Positions 1-11,025 of a stretch of 64,000 bases of DNA are shown here, piece after piece (within the stretch, counting starts at the first letter, position 1; the number at the start of each line of letters is the position of its first letter). Source of the stretch: Heterocephalus glaber (taxonomy: Eukaryota > Chordata > Mammalia > Rodentia > Bathyergidae). The translations under genes and the position numbers were made by a program. Where the stretch lies: contig NW_004624854.1 of NCBI RefSeq assembly GCF_000247695.1, positions 1,859,466 to 1,923,465 of the forward strand, in the 5' to 3' direction. The notes beneath the pieces were generated by a model, which saw only the letters and a program-made list of their open reading frames with translations, was not told where the DNA came from and did no database searches.

Positions 1-320
1 GATTACCTCCTCTGAGCTGGGAGAGGTGGGACAGGGGCTGGGAGCAGCGGTAGGGATGTTGGCCCAAAAGCCCTTTTCTGTGGGCTGGGAGCAGTGGGAG
101 GGATGGTGGCCAGGAAGCCCCTTCCTCTGGTCCAGGAGCAGTGGGATGCCGACTCAGAAGCTCCTTCTTCTGGGCCAGGAGCAGCGGGACAGAAGGTGGC
201 CCAAAAGCCCTTTCCTCTGGGCTGGGAGCAGTGGGAGGGATGGTGACCAGGAAGCCCCTTCCTCTGGACCAGGAGCAGTGGAACGGCGGCTCAGAAGCCC
301 CTACCTCTGGGCCGGAAGCA
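1..320. repeat. GC-rich minisatellite with 137-bp higher-order unit
   Basis: Related units beginning ggg(c/t)(t/c)(g/a)ggagcag run through this block. Units start at 35, 82, 130, 172, 219, 267 and 309, giving lengths 47, 48, 42, 47, 48, 42. Three units therefore form a higher-order repeat of exactly 137 bp, seen twice (35-171 and 172-308), with partial units on both sides. The period is not a multiple of 3, so the open frames across it are not a repeat protein. It may be a free VNTR, or the tandem 5' part of a retroelement (rodent L1 5' UTRs and some composite SINEs carry GC-rich tandem units). I cannot tell which, because the left side is cut by the window edge. Confidence 0.85.
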
Positions 321-545
321 GCGGGACTCAGTACAGTGGTCTGGTGGTCTGGTGTCCTCTGCGTCTTTGTAGAGTGGAACCAGGTGGCTGTACAGAGGAT
401 CAGGGGCGGGGTCCAGTGGATTGTTGCCGGGGCGTGGGCTGATTCCGTGTGTTCTGTGGGACTCGGGACCTCGGTAGTGTGTGGGCAGACCTGCTTGTCT
501 GCAGCAGGGTGATTCCGCATCTTCCACGTGACTCGGGACCTCCTT
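321..545. other. GC-rich tail of the minisatellite block, with 70-bp direct repeat
   Basis: Non-satellite GC-rich sequence follows the tandem units. Two similar stretches start at 441 and 511 (gattccg..., each followed by actcgggacc at 461 and 531), a 70-bp direct repeat. GC content falls sharply after about 545. The sharp edge suggests the end of an inserted element, for example an LTR or a retroelement 5' region, but I see no target-site duplication and do not recognise the family. Confidence 0.45.
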
Positions 546-2287
546 TAACTGATTTTATAAAACAGCTGCTTACTGGAAAGATAACTCAACACCTTTTCTC
601 TATTTTGCAGTGATTTTATATCTTATTTACTTCCTAATTTGTTTATTTCTTCCTAAATTAATCTAAAACCTAAATAAAACATACAATCTTCTTAGCATTA
701 TGATTCTTAATTTTTATGCCAACCCTATTTTCCTGAATAATTGCTTATTTAGGTATATATTAAATAGATTTAAAATTAATTACAATCACCACTTTCTAAT
801 ATTTCTACTCATATTGAATCAGATAATTGTGGCTGAATATGGATTCATAAGTGCTAGAAGATGACATTTAAATTCAAGATTTATATTCTTTCAAGATTCA
901 GATTTTAAACTTGAGACTCTTTAATGCAATTGAGGAGGTATTGATGATTTGTATTTCATTTCAGTATTTACTGAATTGCTAAAATAATATTTATTTGATA
1001 TTTATCTATGACTATGTAAGAAATTTAATATTGGAGAAAAATTCAAGATCTCAAAAATATTGTAGTCTATCACAGAGACAGAGAAAGAAAATTTATTATG
1101 GTGTATACTATCATAGGCAAGGAATATGGACTACAAAAGGACAAAGAAAAGGTACCTAATAAAATTATCAAATAATGGGTAAATTTCTCTTAAGGAATAA
1201 TACCTAATAACAAAAAGGAGGCTTAACTAGAAATTGTCCAGGCAAAGAAGTGGGGAAATAAATTTAGAGGAAGAAGGGGAAAAAATAGATACCGAATAGC
1301 TAAATAAAACAATGTATCTGAGAAGGAAGCTAAACTTCCATGTGCCCCGACTGACTGTTCCTTCTCAAGTAGGAGACCAGGGAGCGATGCAAGGCACCAT
1401 CTTGGATAGGCTCTTGTTGCATTTATAGCATTGGTGTTGTTTCTAAGGAAAACTCAGAGCAGAAGTGAAGGGAAGAATATATGGTTTGTGCTCTAGAAAG
1501 AGATTTCTAGACTCCGCACAGACTTTGTCCTGAAAAGGGTGAAACTAGAAGACAGAAGTAAAAGTAGCTGGGAGGCTTTGTTAGAAGTAAGGAAATATTT
1601 AATATTGTTTCAAAGCATCTGGTCATGTGTGTTGATACTTAATTACATTTCATCACATAAAGGTGTTGATTTTTAAGGAGAAAGGCTTTGTCTCCTTGAG
1701 AACTTGAAATAATTTATATTTTCTCCCCTTTAAATTTTTTGGTTCTTTGTTTATATTATGGTATTAATAATATTCCATCTGCTACTATATTGGTTGCATT
1801 AATCTGTCCCCTTTCTACAACATTTGTTAAAACCTTAGATCCCTGTATTATTGATCTTTCAATGTTAAGTTGTATATTGAAGAAATCTATAGTAATGGTT
1901 GTAGATTTTTGACAAAATATGTTACTGATTTACCATATGTCCTAAATTTATATTGAATTGACAATTGGATAAACAACATCTATGACTCAGTGAGTAGCTT
2001 TTATGCCCATAGACAGAATCCTGTCAAATGTTTGAACATCTCTAGCTTCCTAGGCCTGTCTTAGTCTCAAGTAATCGTGGAATGGGCTAGGCTATTTTAG
2101 TATGGATGCCTCTCCTCTTATGCCAAACCAATAAGGCCAGATAAGCCCAAAAAACTTGTGGGATTGGCATGTTATACTTGCACATAGAAGATCTCAAGAT
2201 TTTATTAAATTTTAGTGCAGTTTTAATTTCCTTGATACAAATAGAATCTTCAAGTGATGCTAAGGCCCTGTGCGCTTCCTTTGTGTG
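546..2287. other. AT-rich unique-looking DNA, no gene seen
   Basis: No open frame with recognisable content and no repeat family I can name. Base composition is uniformly AT-rich, apart from a slightly more GC-rich stretch near 1330-1560. Confidence 0.5.
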
Positions 2288-2464
2288 TGTATTACTGGAG
2301 ATTGAGCCCAAGGGCTTCACACCAAGCTGCCTCTCAGCCCTTTTGTATCTTTAGACAGGATTCCTTAATTCACTAAGTTGCCCAGGTTGGGCTCAAAGTT
2401 GCCACCCTCCTGGGTCAGCCTCCCAGATTGATGGGGTTACAGGCGTGTGCCACCACACCTGGCT
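2288..2464 (-). mobile_element. B1-dID type dimeric SINE
   Basis: On the minus strand a 7SL/B1-like unit opens with agccaggtgtggtggcacac and continues through the B1-like gggaggctga and gcccaacctgggcaac segments (about 2464 down to 2345). It is followed by a tRNA-derived ID-like unit (about 2340 to 2290) ending in a ggctcaatctccagt B-box region. The order B1 then ID is that of the B1-dID dimers known from non-murid rodents. Substitutions are scattered through both halves, so the copy is old. It is a non-coding retroposon mobilised by L1; no target-site duplication is clear. Confidence 0.8.
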
Positions 2465-3269
2465 CTGAATACTTCTTTAGACACTTCCTACCTGTCACCT
2501 AAAAGAAAGGTGACTCATCTGAATGCTTCTTACACTCAAATTGTAAAGGTGGTCCCTGGATTTTTATGGGGAGGGCTGGCAGACATTCAGTATTTATCAC
2601 AAGATAGTTTTAAGGTATACTTTTAGAAGCCAGAATATTCTTAGGAAAATTTGAAGCCCTATAAAAAAGATACAGGGCAAAAGCAAAACCAGATATATGA
2701 CAAATTGTTCCACAGACTGTTGCTAGGGACTTGCTAGTATTTACAGTATGGGGATAGTTTATGGTAAGAAAGATGTATTCTTTATGTTTGGAAATACACA
2801 GAGCCATAAAAATGTAATGGTTGGTTTAACCTATAAAGAGTTTTCTAATCAGTTAGTTCCTGACAGAAAGTAGAAATTGCATCTTATGAAAGATTTATTT
2901 TATTCCTCTCCCTTTAATTTTCAGAACTCTGGAATGCTTTGAGGATGTTAGAGAAAGCCTGATAAATTTTCACAGCATCCTATAGAAGTGATGTGAGTAG
3001 AAAACATACCAGGAAAAACTAACTTATGTGCCTGTGCTTCCCAGTTTTATGAATTAATTCCACATTTTTATTATGAAAGGTGGAAATTGTTACAAAATAG
3101 CTGAAGTTATAGATTGAATTAGCAAGTTAATCTCCATGACAACAGGAAAAATTGATAAAGTAATATAACATTTATAGTTTGCTGAATAATTTAGCTTTCT
3201 GGTAATTATTAGCACGATTATAAAACGACATAAACACTTTGTGTCTCACATGTGTGATTATGTACAGTA
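2465..3269. other. AT-rich DNA, no gene seen
   Basis: Short frames only, none recognisable. No named repeat found. Confidence 0.5.
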
Positions 3270-3335
3270 TAGGGTCATCTAGCACTTAGCACATTTTGCT
3301 GATTTTACAGGCAATTAATAAATACTCACATAGAG
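3270..3335. repeat. Possible L2/MIR terminal trace
   Basis: The segment with tagcacttagcacat followed by gcaattaataaatactcaca resembles the terminal segment shared by L2 (sense) and MIR (antisense). It is too short and diverged to choose between the two families. Confidence 0.35.
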
Positions 3336-3352
3336 CAGATATGCTGAAATCA

Positions 3353-3386
3353 ACACTTGATCTTAGCCAAAAGGCCGAGAAGCGAT
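3353..3386 (-). pseudogene. Truncated U2 snRNA retropseudogene (first ~34 nt)
   Basis: Read on the minus strand, this is the 5' end of U2 spliceosomal snRNA, starting ATCGCTTCTCGGCCTTTTGG and running through GCTAAGATCAAGTGT with essentially no mismatch. The rest of U2 (about 150 nt) is absent. The insert is flanked by a perfect 13-bp direct repeat, atgctgaaatcaa, at 3341-3353 and 3388-3400, which marks retroposition. No poly-T tract lies next to the U2 3' end, so this is a tailless, 3'-truncated copy. It is not functional: the branch-point pairing region, Sm site and 3' stem-loops are missing, and no snRNA promoter would have come with it. Confidence 0.9.
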
Positions 3387-3421
3387 GATGCTGAAATCAA
3401 TAAATAAAGTACTAGACCCTC

Positions 3422-3448
3422 TGTGTGTGTGTGTGTGTGTGTGTGTGT
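3422..3448. repeat. (TG)n microsatellite
   Basis: Uninterrupted TG dinucleotide run of about 13 units just right of the U2 insertion. Confidence 0.95.
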
Positions 3449-3574
3449 TTGTGATCCAGATGCACTCACACTGTTACTGAGCTATGAAGTACAGCTCTTT
3501 GATATATAAAATATAATTTACCCAATTCACTAGTACAATATTTAAATAATTGTAATGACAGATAAGAACTGTAC

Positions 3575-3810
3575 TTACTTATGGGGTGTAGTGTGATAAT
3601 TTGATACACGTGCATTGTGGTTAAGTCGGGTCATTAGTGTTCCCACCTCCTGAAACACCGTTTGTTTCTGTTAGGAGCCTTTTCCCTCCTCTTTTACTTC
3701 ATTAACAACGTCGAGCGTTGTTGTAAAACGTAATCATTACTGTTCTGCTGCAGAGCATTAGAATTTATTTCTCCTACGATGCCATATTTTTGAGCTCCTT
3801 CTCCAAACAT
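3575..3810 (-). mobile_element. Old L1M-like 3' fragment
   Basis: The order of short blocks (ttatggggtgtagtgtgat, atttgatacacgtgca, ttaagtcgggtcatta, cccacctcctgaaac, gagcattagaatttattt) follows a segment I associate with the reverse strand of ancient L1M 3' ends. Divergence is high, so family and strand are tentative. Confidence 0.45.
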
Positions 3811-4039
3811 CTGTAAGAGTATATTTAGTAGAAGCAAGACTTATTTTCTCAGCCGTGTTTTTAAGCCTCATTTTGATTTCTAGGTGGAACGGATTATGCC
3901 AATTTCCAGAGTAAAAATGCCCGATATTTGTATAATTTACAAAAATGGAGCTCAGACTCATTTATGATTAGGTTTTGGTGGGAATGGCAGGCATGTTAGT
4001 GGACTTGAAGGTAATGACTTGTGATCTGCATGAAGTTTC

Positions 4040-4215
4040 TACTCAGTCGCACCCGAACCGTCGTGGGGCGCGGCGCAGCGCTCAGGAGGGGAATCTGGTG
4101 GGGATCAGGTGTGGGAGCGAGGGAGCGGCCCACGGCTCACAGAGCTCAGTCAGGGCTGCACCTGCAGAGGGCGCTTCAGGCCCCGCGCCCTGGGGCCCGC
4201 AGGACAGGTGTGGGC
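4040..4215. promoter_or_regulatory. CpG-rich patch in AT-rich DNA
   Basis: About fifteen CpG dinucleotides occur in roughly 175 bp, including clusters around 4068-4080 and 4183-4188, while the flanks have almost none. No exon or transcript start is recognisable. It could be a small unmethylated regulatory island or a GC-rich insertion. A CTCF-like motif lies inside it. Confidence 0.45.
4161..4174 (+). promoter_or_regulatory. CTCF-like motif
   Basis: cctgcagagggcgc matches all 14 positions of the usual CTCF core consensus (CC, A/T, C/G, C/T, AG, A/G, G/T, GGC, A/G, C/G). Occupancy cannot be read from sequence, but its position in a CpG-rich patch supports a real site. Confidence 0.5.
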
Positions 4216-7060
4216 CTCCTGCTTTGTGAGATATTGTAATTGCTCAAGCATAAACAACAAAAAGAAAGATTAAAATCATTGTAATGGAAATAGACATTGG
4301 GGAAATATCTCTAAGAATGAGATGATGCATTGGAAGTAGTGGGTTACTAGTACCTGGAGAGATAATATAGTGTTAGAAAATGACACAAAATGATAAAAAA
4401 AAACCACCACTGCGTAAGAAAACAAAACTTTTGGATCAATAATAAAAGCTCAAGCAGGCAGAAAGTATTTTAATGTACTCAAATGCACATCCTACCCCAT
4501 CATGCCCATTATCTTGTGCCTTTCTTTACCAAAGTATGCTTAGAATGACAGTAAATGGATGAATGGTTTATTTTGCTCTGCTAACAGGGGATTCATTCTG
4601 CAAAGTAATACAGGCACTGAGACCAAAATGGAACAATGTGGATGACCAAGAGGCTACTCACACTGGATGTCTGCATGTCAAAGGGTGAGTGGGGAGAGGG
4701 AGAGAGAGAGAGAGGAGGAGAGGGAGAATATACTAGGGCATTTCTTTGTGACAGGTCCACCTGCTGGAGAAGGTTGTGTTTTGATGTGATATCTCCTTAA
4801 AGGTTCCAGAAATATGGAAGAATACTTGAATATGAATGAATTGCTTCTTAGACTTGGACTCATCCACATCTGACCATAAATGCAAATCTGATTCTATTTT
4901 TTAGTTAGACTCAAAAGAAAACTAGTCAGACTTAAAAGTACTCTTAAAGACTGGTTATAACCAAGTCATCCAGTTAAATAAACTTGCTCATTGTTTCCAA
5001 TATTATATGGTTGACAATTGAAATAACACAGAATTTGTTTTCAATAAACTATGCTGTCATTTTATATAAAAAACATCTTTCATGGTTTTACTACACTTTC
5101 CTCTAAAACTTAGGCATCCTTCTATCTTCCTACTTTTGGATTTTCTCTGAATAACCCTAGAACATCTGCTGGCCTTAGAACAATAGTTTGTGAGAATCAG
5201 TTCCATCACTACATATAAAGTTCACGCAGGAAGAGCTCTAAGCCACAGGTGAAATCCACTTGTGACCATGCTAAAAGCACTTTCCCACTTACTGCTGCCC
5301 CATCAGCCACCACTTAGCAGCTCAGAGTCTGGATTCGAAGTTGATTTATGGATGAACCGCGTGTCAGTACTAAAGGCAGTGACAACACCAAAGCATACAA
5401 TATTTAAATGGAAGAAAAATGTTTGAAGTTGGGGACTTCAGTATAGCTTCTTTTGCTTTTGAAAGCCAATTTATGTTCTTTGGTAACAGAAATTCTGGAA
5501 AATGTAATGTTTTTCCATTTTGGTGGAGCACCAGCTTTTGTCTCCGTATACCCTCCACAGAAAAAAACTCACTGATTTTTTCATCCTGAAGTGTGCACAT
5601 AAATTTAGATATATGACATAAAATAGTGTAATTTATGGTGTGGGTAAAAATTAAGAAAGTGGATAGAAACAGAAAAAAGTAGAAAAAGAAATAATAGGTA
5701 AAAATAAATGTTAGAAGTAAGGGAAATAGAAACTCCAGGATCAACTATTTGTATAGTGACACTGCAGCTTGTTTAATTTGGGGATTTGGAAGACACGAAG
5801 AAAGCCAAAGACATCACAGGAGAAGCAGGCCAACATTTACCGGTTTTGACTATTTCCAGGTATACGAGAGGATCTCACTTACCCTCATACACCCATGAGC
5901 CGTTACTGATGAGGAATAGGCAGCAAGGAATGTCATTAATTACCATGTCCAGAGCTCTTTCTGACGTGTTGGATCAAAAATATGTTCACCTAGCAACAAT
6001 CTCCAGTTCCTGCTTTGGTTTCTATACAGTTATGTTATCTATCTATCTATCTCTTATTTTTGCAAATAATTTTAAAATGATTACAGTAATTTTTCTGGCT
6101 ACAGGTATTTTCATAAATATTATTTCTCAAATGGAGTTACTTAAGCATTCCTAGGCTTTTTGATAACATGGCAATGTAAAGCATGGAGTATACAGTTTTG
6201 TTGCAGAATAATATTCCGAGACCGTACATGATTCTTTTCCTGTTTTTCTCAGTATTTCATTTCTTTGGTAATCCCTTCTGTCCTCTGTTTAAGCATCAGA
6301 TTCATATCCTCAGAAAAGACTTTTCCTATCTTTGGTTCCAAGTGCCTAAGGCCAGGTATACATAAAGTAAAGAGGAGAAACAGCCTGAGAAGGAGCAGTC
6401 CCTCCAGCAGGTTCACTGTGGCCAGAGGAGCAAGAGGAGGCTGTAGAGAAGCCCAGGTTCCATTGCAGACACACACGGGACCCTAACTCATTACCCCTAC
6501 ACTGAGAGCAAAGCCTGAGCAGACAGGAGGCCTCTGGGAAAAGGCCAGCTGATGCGTCCTGACCTCCCCTCCTCTTCATCCAGCTTTCTATTTCACAATA
6601 GAGCAATGTCTAGGTGCCTAATTCGGGCATGGAATGTGCCAGTGAATCCTCTGAACCGGAAGTGGGCCTGCAGGTGGGAGAACAAGGAGCTTCGTGGGAG
6701 TTGCACGTGCAAACCCAGAGGCTCAGGGAGGACGTGGGGCCTGGAGAGAAGCCTGGGTGGACCGAGACGTGAGGATTTGGGAAAGCTTCCTCCTCCTAAG
6801 GCACAGATGCTCTGCCAGTCTCCGAGACTCCCCAACCCTAGGAAATGGGGCCGATTGCCATTTTTTGGACTCTGATTCCATTTCTTCGGAAACGTGGGGC
6901 CTGGGAGCACACATACACTCAGTTTACAGAAAGCGGTGATTATTCTTTGCAGTGGATGATTCTGTTCCCAGTCGGGGAGGCCAGAAGTGCCAAGATACTT
7001 TGTCAAACATTTTTCTTTGTGCTTTCTCGGGGGTGATTTTAAATGTTATCAGCTTCTAAA
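4216..7060. other. Mostly AT-rich DNA, no gene supported
   Basis: Contains a short GA-rich tract (about 4690-4727) and a short TATC run near 6036. A moderately GC-rich stretch spans about 6370-6960, where frames overlap on both strands. None of those frames shows a recognisable domain, splice pattern or poly-A tail, so I treat them as chance frames. Confidence 0.5.
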
Positions 7061-7089
7061 CTCCTAAACGAAGTAATTCAGTAATCCCT

Positions 7090-7520
7090 AATACGGCTGG
7101 GCCAAGGAAGGGGCAGATGGAGCAATAAGGCTGGCTGCCCCGCGGAAGAGGGAAATCTTCCTGCCATTGCCTGTGATCCTGCTGCCTCCTGATGGTAACT
7201 AAACCTTCGGCTCTCCCGGGCTTCCGTGTGCTGATTCCGCTGCAGATCTTGGAGCATCCCAGCCTTTGAGGGGCTTGTTGTAAGCAAGGCCTTACAGTAA
7301 ACTCTTTCATATATCTATATCTATCTGCATCTATGGCTTTATGTCTGTGTCTACCTCTATGTCTACATCTATGTCTATGTCTTTTCTATATCTCTATCTC
7401 CTTATTCATATCTATATCAATATAATATATATCTATTCTATATCAAACTAATCTATTTGTACAGTTCTTTCTCCATATCCGATTGGTTATGTTTCCCTGA
7501 AAGATCCTAACTAATACATA
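7090..7520 (+). mobile_element. Old LTR (MaLR/ERVL-like) with internal microsatellite
   Basis: The right part reads like the 3' half of an old mammalian LTR: ggctctcccgggcttc, then ctgcagatcttggagc, then gcctttgaggggcttg, and a terminal segment gattggttatgtttccctg followed by gatcctaactaatacata. Between these, an A/T-rich run has expanded into a degenerate TCTATA/TCTATG array. The 5' boundary is not clear. It is a non-coding solo LTR remnant. Confidence 0.6.
7308..7450. repeat. Degenerate (TCTATR)n simple repeat
   Basis: Repeated tctat/tctatg/tctgtg hexamers with many substitutions. It lies inside the old LTR, at the position where such LTRs carry a short pyrimidine/AT run, so it probably grew after insertion. 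Confidence 0.75.
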
Positions 7521-9088
7521 TTCCTTTTATATCCAGTTGTAAATTGAATTCCTACTTCCTAAATTAAAAAAAACCAAACAAACCCTTAGTTATGAAAGGA
7601 GCAGATAATCCAGTAGATGTTGAGAACTATGTCATCAACCGAGGTTTATTTTGCTCATTGTATTCGTTTGTTTGCCCTACATAGTACCCACTGGACAGTA
7701 CGATGAAGATGATACACTAAGTATGAAATGAATCACTCAATTGTTCTATGTCCCACACAAGACATTTTCCAACAGTTTACCAATAAGGACTGGTGTATGT
7801 ATCCAGGCCCTTAACATTCTCCAGGAGAGGAATGATACTTTGGTTATAGAAACTGTGCTTTGTTGATTTGTCAAAGATAAATAAGTTTTCAACTTGATAA
7901 CAGAGATATTACTAATAATACTTTGCAGCTTAGTTTATGAAAATAATACTCATCAAATAATTACAAAAATCCCATTTGGCAAGCATGTGTATAAATATTC
8001 AATCAGTTTAATGTTTCCTCTTTATTTCTTATCTTTATGTTTCTTAAAGGTAGTAGCCACATGGTCTAGGGAAATTCTTGTTTGTCTTTTGTTTTCTTTC
8101 AAGGAGTATTATCTGAAGAAAGTACTTGAAATAAGTTTTAGGACATGCTGTTATTTATAAATTATCCAGAGTTTAGCTCTCCTAATTATATACTGACCTG
8201 GCAATTGAATTTCACAGGAAGAGAAAGAAAGAAAAATATACAAACCATATTAAAATGAATGTGAACCAGTGGTGATGTTTTTAAAGACAGCTTAACTTTG
8301 GTTTACTTTTCAGGTTACTAGCAAAACAATATCAAAGCGGCTTTTATAGATATAACGTAAATTTGTATACTGAAAGTGGTATGTGTGTGAGTCTGATGCA
8401 GAACTCTTACTGAACAAGAACTGTAGCTTTGCTGGTTTTACTTACTATTCTGGTATGGCTCAAAGCAAAAGATAATCTATTTAAGTTTTCTGTCTTCATG
8501 TAGTTTTGTAAGTAATTTACCACATTTGTCTTGTTAATTCGGTCACGTTCTAGCACCTAGAGTTTTTCCCTGCTTGCAAATTGACAAGTAAACAGTAATG
8601 CAGTTAGGAGATGCCAACCTTTGCCAGGATCTACACATTGACCCCCAAAAGCCACAGATTCATATTCATATTCAGTCCCGCAAGGCAATGTGTCCTCCAA
8701 GGCCTTCAGTGACACAGGGGACTCATGCAGCGGGTGTGCGATGGGAGACAAGCCCTGAGCTTGGAAGACAGAAAAGATCCCCACAGACTCGATGCTCTGA
8801 ATTGCTCACTGCAAACACTACCTGAGGAATGGCTTGGATAAGAGTGACCTGCTCAGGTGGGGCCTGGCTACCAACAAGGTGCAGGGAGTGCCTTTCCCCA
8901 CGGATCTGCTTCCTAGAAAGCAGCCACCCCGACTGGAAGGTTAGATTAATCCATCACACATTATTTTGGCCCAGTTTTCTTTTCTTCTCTATCCTTTTCT
9001 CTCAAGATCTGACAGAAAATTTGAGTTATAACAGGATCTAGACAGAGTTAAAATGAAATCATTTAATCTCAGAAATCCATATATAGCA
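7521..9088. other. No gene or repeat recognised
   Basis: AT-rich, with a more GC-rich stretch at about 8590-8950 that I cannot assign. Frames across the latter are short and run on both strands. Confidence 0.5.
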
Positions 9089-9906
9089 GATATGATATCT
9101 TTTTTTTCCCTTAAATTCTTTTATTGGTACATTTTAGGTAAACAATACATTTACATTTATCATTGGGTGCTTGTGCCTGTGCATGATGTATCTTGGTTCT
9201 TATTTTTTTCCCCATTTCCTGTCCTCCCTTCAACCCCTCCACCCTTCCCTATTTACAAAGACTTTGTTTCTGTTTTTTCCTTTCCTTGTAATTTTTCCTT
9301 TCCCTTCTTTGCTTTCCCCTTCTGCTCCCTCTTTCCCTACCCCTTTGGACCTTTTCTTCCTATTTAAAATTATCAATTATTGTTTTAATCATTTTAGTCC
9401 TTGTTTACACTTTCAGTTTCTCACACTAGAGAAACTATTCGGTATTTACACACGTGTGTCCTATTTATTTCACTTAAGAGTATGGTCTCAATATGCATCC
9501 ATTTAGCTATAAATGTCTCTAATTTCTCATTCTTTATGGCTGAGTAGTACTCCATTTTATAAAAAAACCACATCTTCTTTATCCAATTTCCAGTTGATGG
9601 GCACTTGGGCTGTTTCCAAGCTTTAGCTATTACAAACTGTGCCGATTTGAACATGGGTGCACATATATCGCTGTGGTATGATTCTTTTAATTCTTTTGTT
9701 AAGATACTCAGCAGGAGAATAGCTGGGTCAAATGGGACCTCTAGTCCTAGTTCTTTGAGGTATCTTCATACTGATTTCCACAGTGGTTGCACCAGTCTGC
9801 ACTCCCACCAACAAAGGAGAAGGGTTCCTTTCTCCCGACAAGCCCGCCAGCATTTGTTATTGGTTGATTTCTTGCTAGTAGCCACTCTTTCTGGCCGGAT
9901 ATGATA
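9089..9906 (-). mobile_element. 5'-truncated L1 with target-site duplications
   Basis: Minus-strand L1 whose tail lies at the left: poly-T at about 9100-9107, then the 3' UTR with its AATAAA signal (ttttattggtac on the plus strand). The C-terminal part of ORF2 follows (minus-strand frame 9421-9654, with [20 protein letters not shown] and MEYYSAIKN, typical of the ORF2 C-terminus). Flanking repeats gatatgata at 9089-9097 and 9898-9906 are the target-site duplication; extended by three bases they still match 11 of 12. ORF1, endonuclease and reverse transcriptase are missing, so the copy is dead. Confidence 0.9.
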
Positions 9907-9924
9907 CCTTTACAGCTTCAAACC

Positions 9925-10375
9925 TTGCTAAGGTCTGCATGTTTGCATTTCCCTCAATTTGATGTTGAAACCTGCCCTTCAGTGTGAGTCTTTGGGGCTG
10001 GTCCTTTGGGAACTGATTCAGTAATGGAGGCCGAGTGACATGGGCGGGATCTGTGTCCTTAGGAAAGATGCCTTGGAGCTGGGGATGTACAGTGCTTTCC
10101 CAGAATGCATGAGGCCCTGGGTTTAATCCTAGCAGCATTAAAACAAATGAACAGACCCAAAACATCTCAGAGAGTTGCCTTCTGCCTTCTACAGTGTGAA
10201 ACCACAATGAGAAAACAGCCATGCATGGACCAGAAAGTGGGCCCTCATCTCTCGGATCTGCTGAGCACTTTGACCTTGCATTTCCCCACCTCCAGAACTT
10301 CTAGCAGCAAATTTCTGTGCTTAATAAGCCACTCAGTCCATGGGATTCTATTACAGTAGTTCAAAGCACTAAGCC
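9925..10375 (+). mobile_element. MLT1-like MaLR LTR, interrupted by a SINE
   Basis: The order of blocks is that of MLT1-type LTRs: aatttgatgttgaaacctgc, gtctttggggctggtccttt, then cagtgtgaaaccacaatgag, gaccagaaagtgggccctca, cacctccagaacttctagc, aataagccactcagtccatg and ggattctattacagtag. An ID-like SINE splits it at about 10075. The LTR begins a few bases right of the L1 target-site duplication, so the L1 landed at or next to its edge. Confidence 0.75.
10075..10143 (+). mobile_element. Diverged ID-like SINE inside MLT1-like LTR
   Basis: gagctggggatgtacagtgc gives a degenerate A-box region, and aggccctgggtttaatcct a B-box-like end, followed by a short A-rich tail. The middle of the tRNA-like body is shortened. 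Insertion within the LTR makes it younger than the LTR. Confidence 0.65.
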
Positions 10376-11025
10376 ATATGTTCTCAACACAGCATGTAGG
10401 TATTTTCAGGTTTATGTATTTCTTCCATGGTTTTTGCACATGCACATAATTTTATGATCAGATGCACTTCTAGGAATTTAATGATAAACTAAAAACCAAT
10501 GACTCTCTTGAAATATTTATGACAATTGGTATGAATTACTGTGGTGAAACCCATGGCAAAAATAGATGATCTCTTGTATGTCATAAGACTTTGTTTATAG
10601 TTTTATTTGGGGGTCTTGTTATATGTGCTGCTTTCTCTGATCTCACCTACTATCATATATTTATTTTTCTTCTTCATGGTAAGTGTTACCTGCATAACTT
10701 TTCATTTTGTGGCATAGAGTACATTATGGATGTTATCCCAAATTCTTTTTGAAATTTTCTCAAAAGATGCTTTATTTCTCTCTGATTTTGCCAATGTTTT
10801 GTATTTTACTGAGTGTTTCTCAGTTATCATTCACAGAAACAAAGAATATTATAATGATACATACATTCATGTTAATTAATCTGCCCTTATTCTACTCTGA
10901 GACTATTTTTAGTCTGTTTAGTAGTTTTTAATGAATAAAATTTGAAAATCTTGGAGATGGCCAGTAAATATTAATTATTACTGGTGGAAACAGCTGTAAA
11001 AGTTTAATGTTGTTATCAATAAATG
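10376..11025. other. AT-rich DNA, no gene seen
   Basis: No recognisable frame or repeat. Confidence 0.45.

Noticed and set aside
26..512. Long open frames across the first 500 bases, rich in W, G and S
   Set aside because: They cross a 137-bp tandem repeat whose period shifts the reading frame each time; openness comes from GC bias and the peptide does not repeat.
9053..9506. Plus-strand F/P-rich frames
   Set aside because: Antisense of an L1 3' UTR and ORF2 end; the real coding remnant is on the minus strand.
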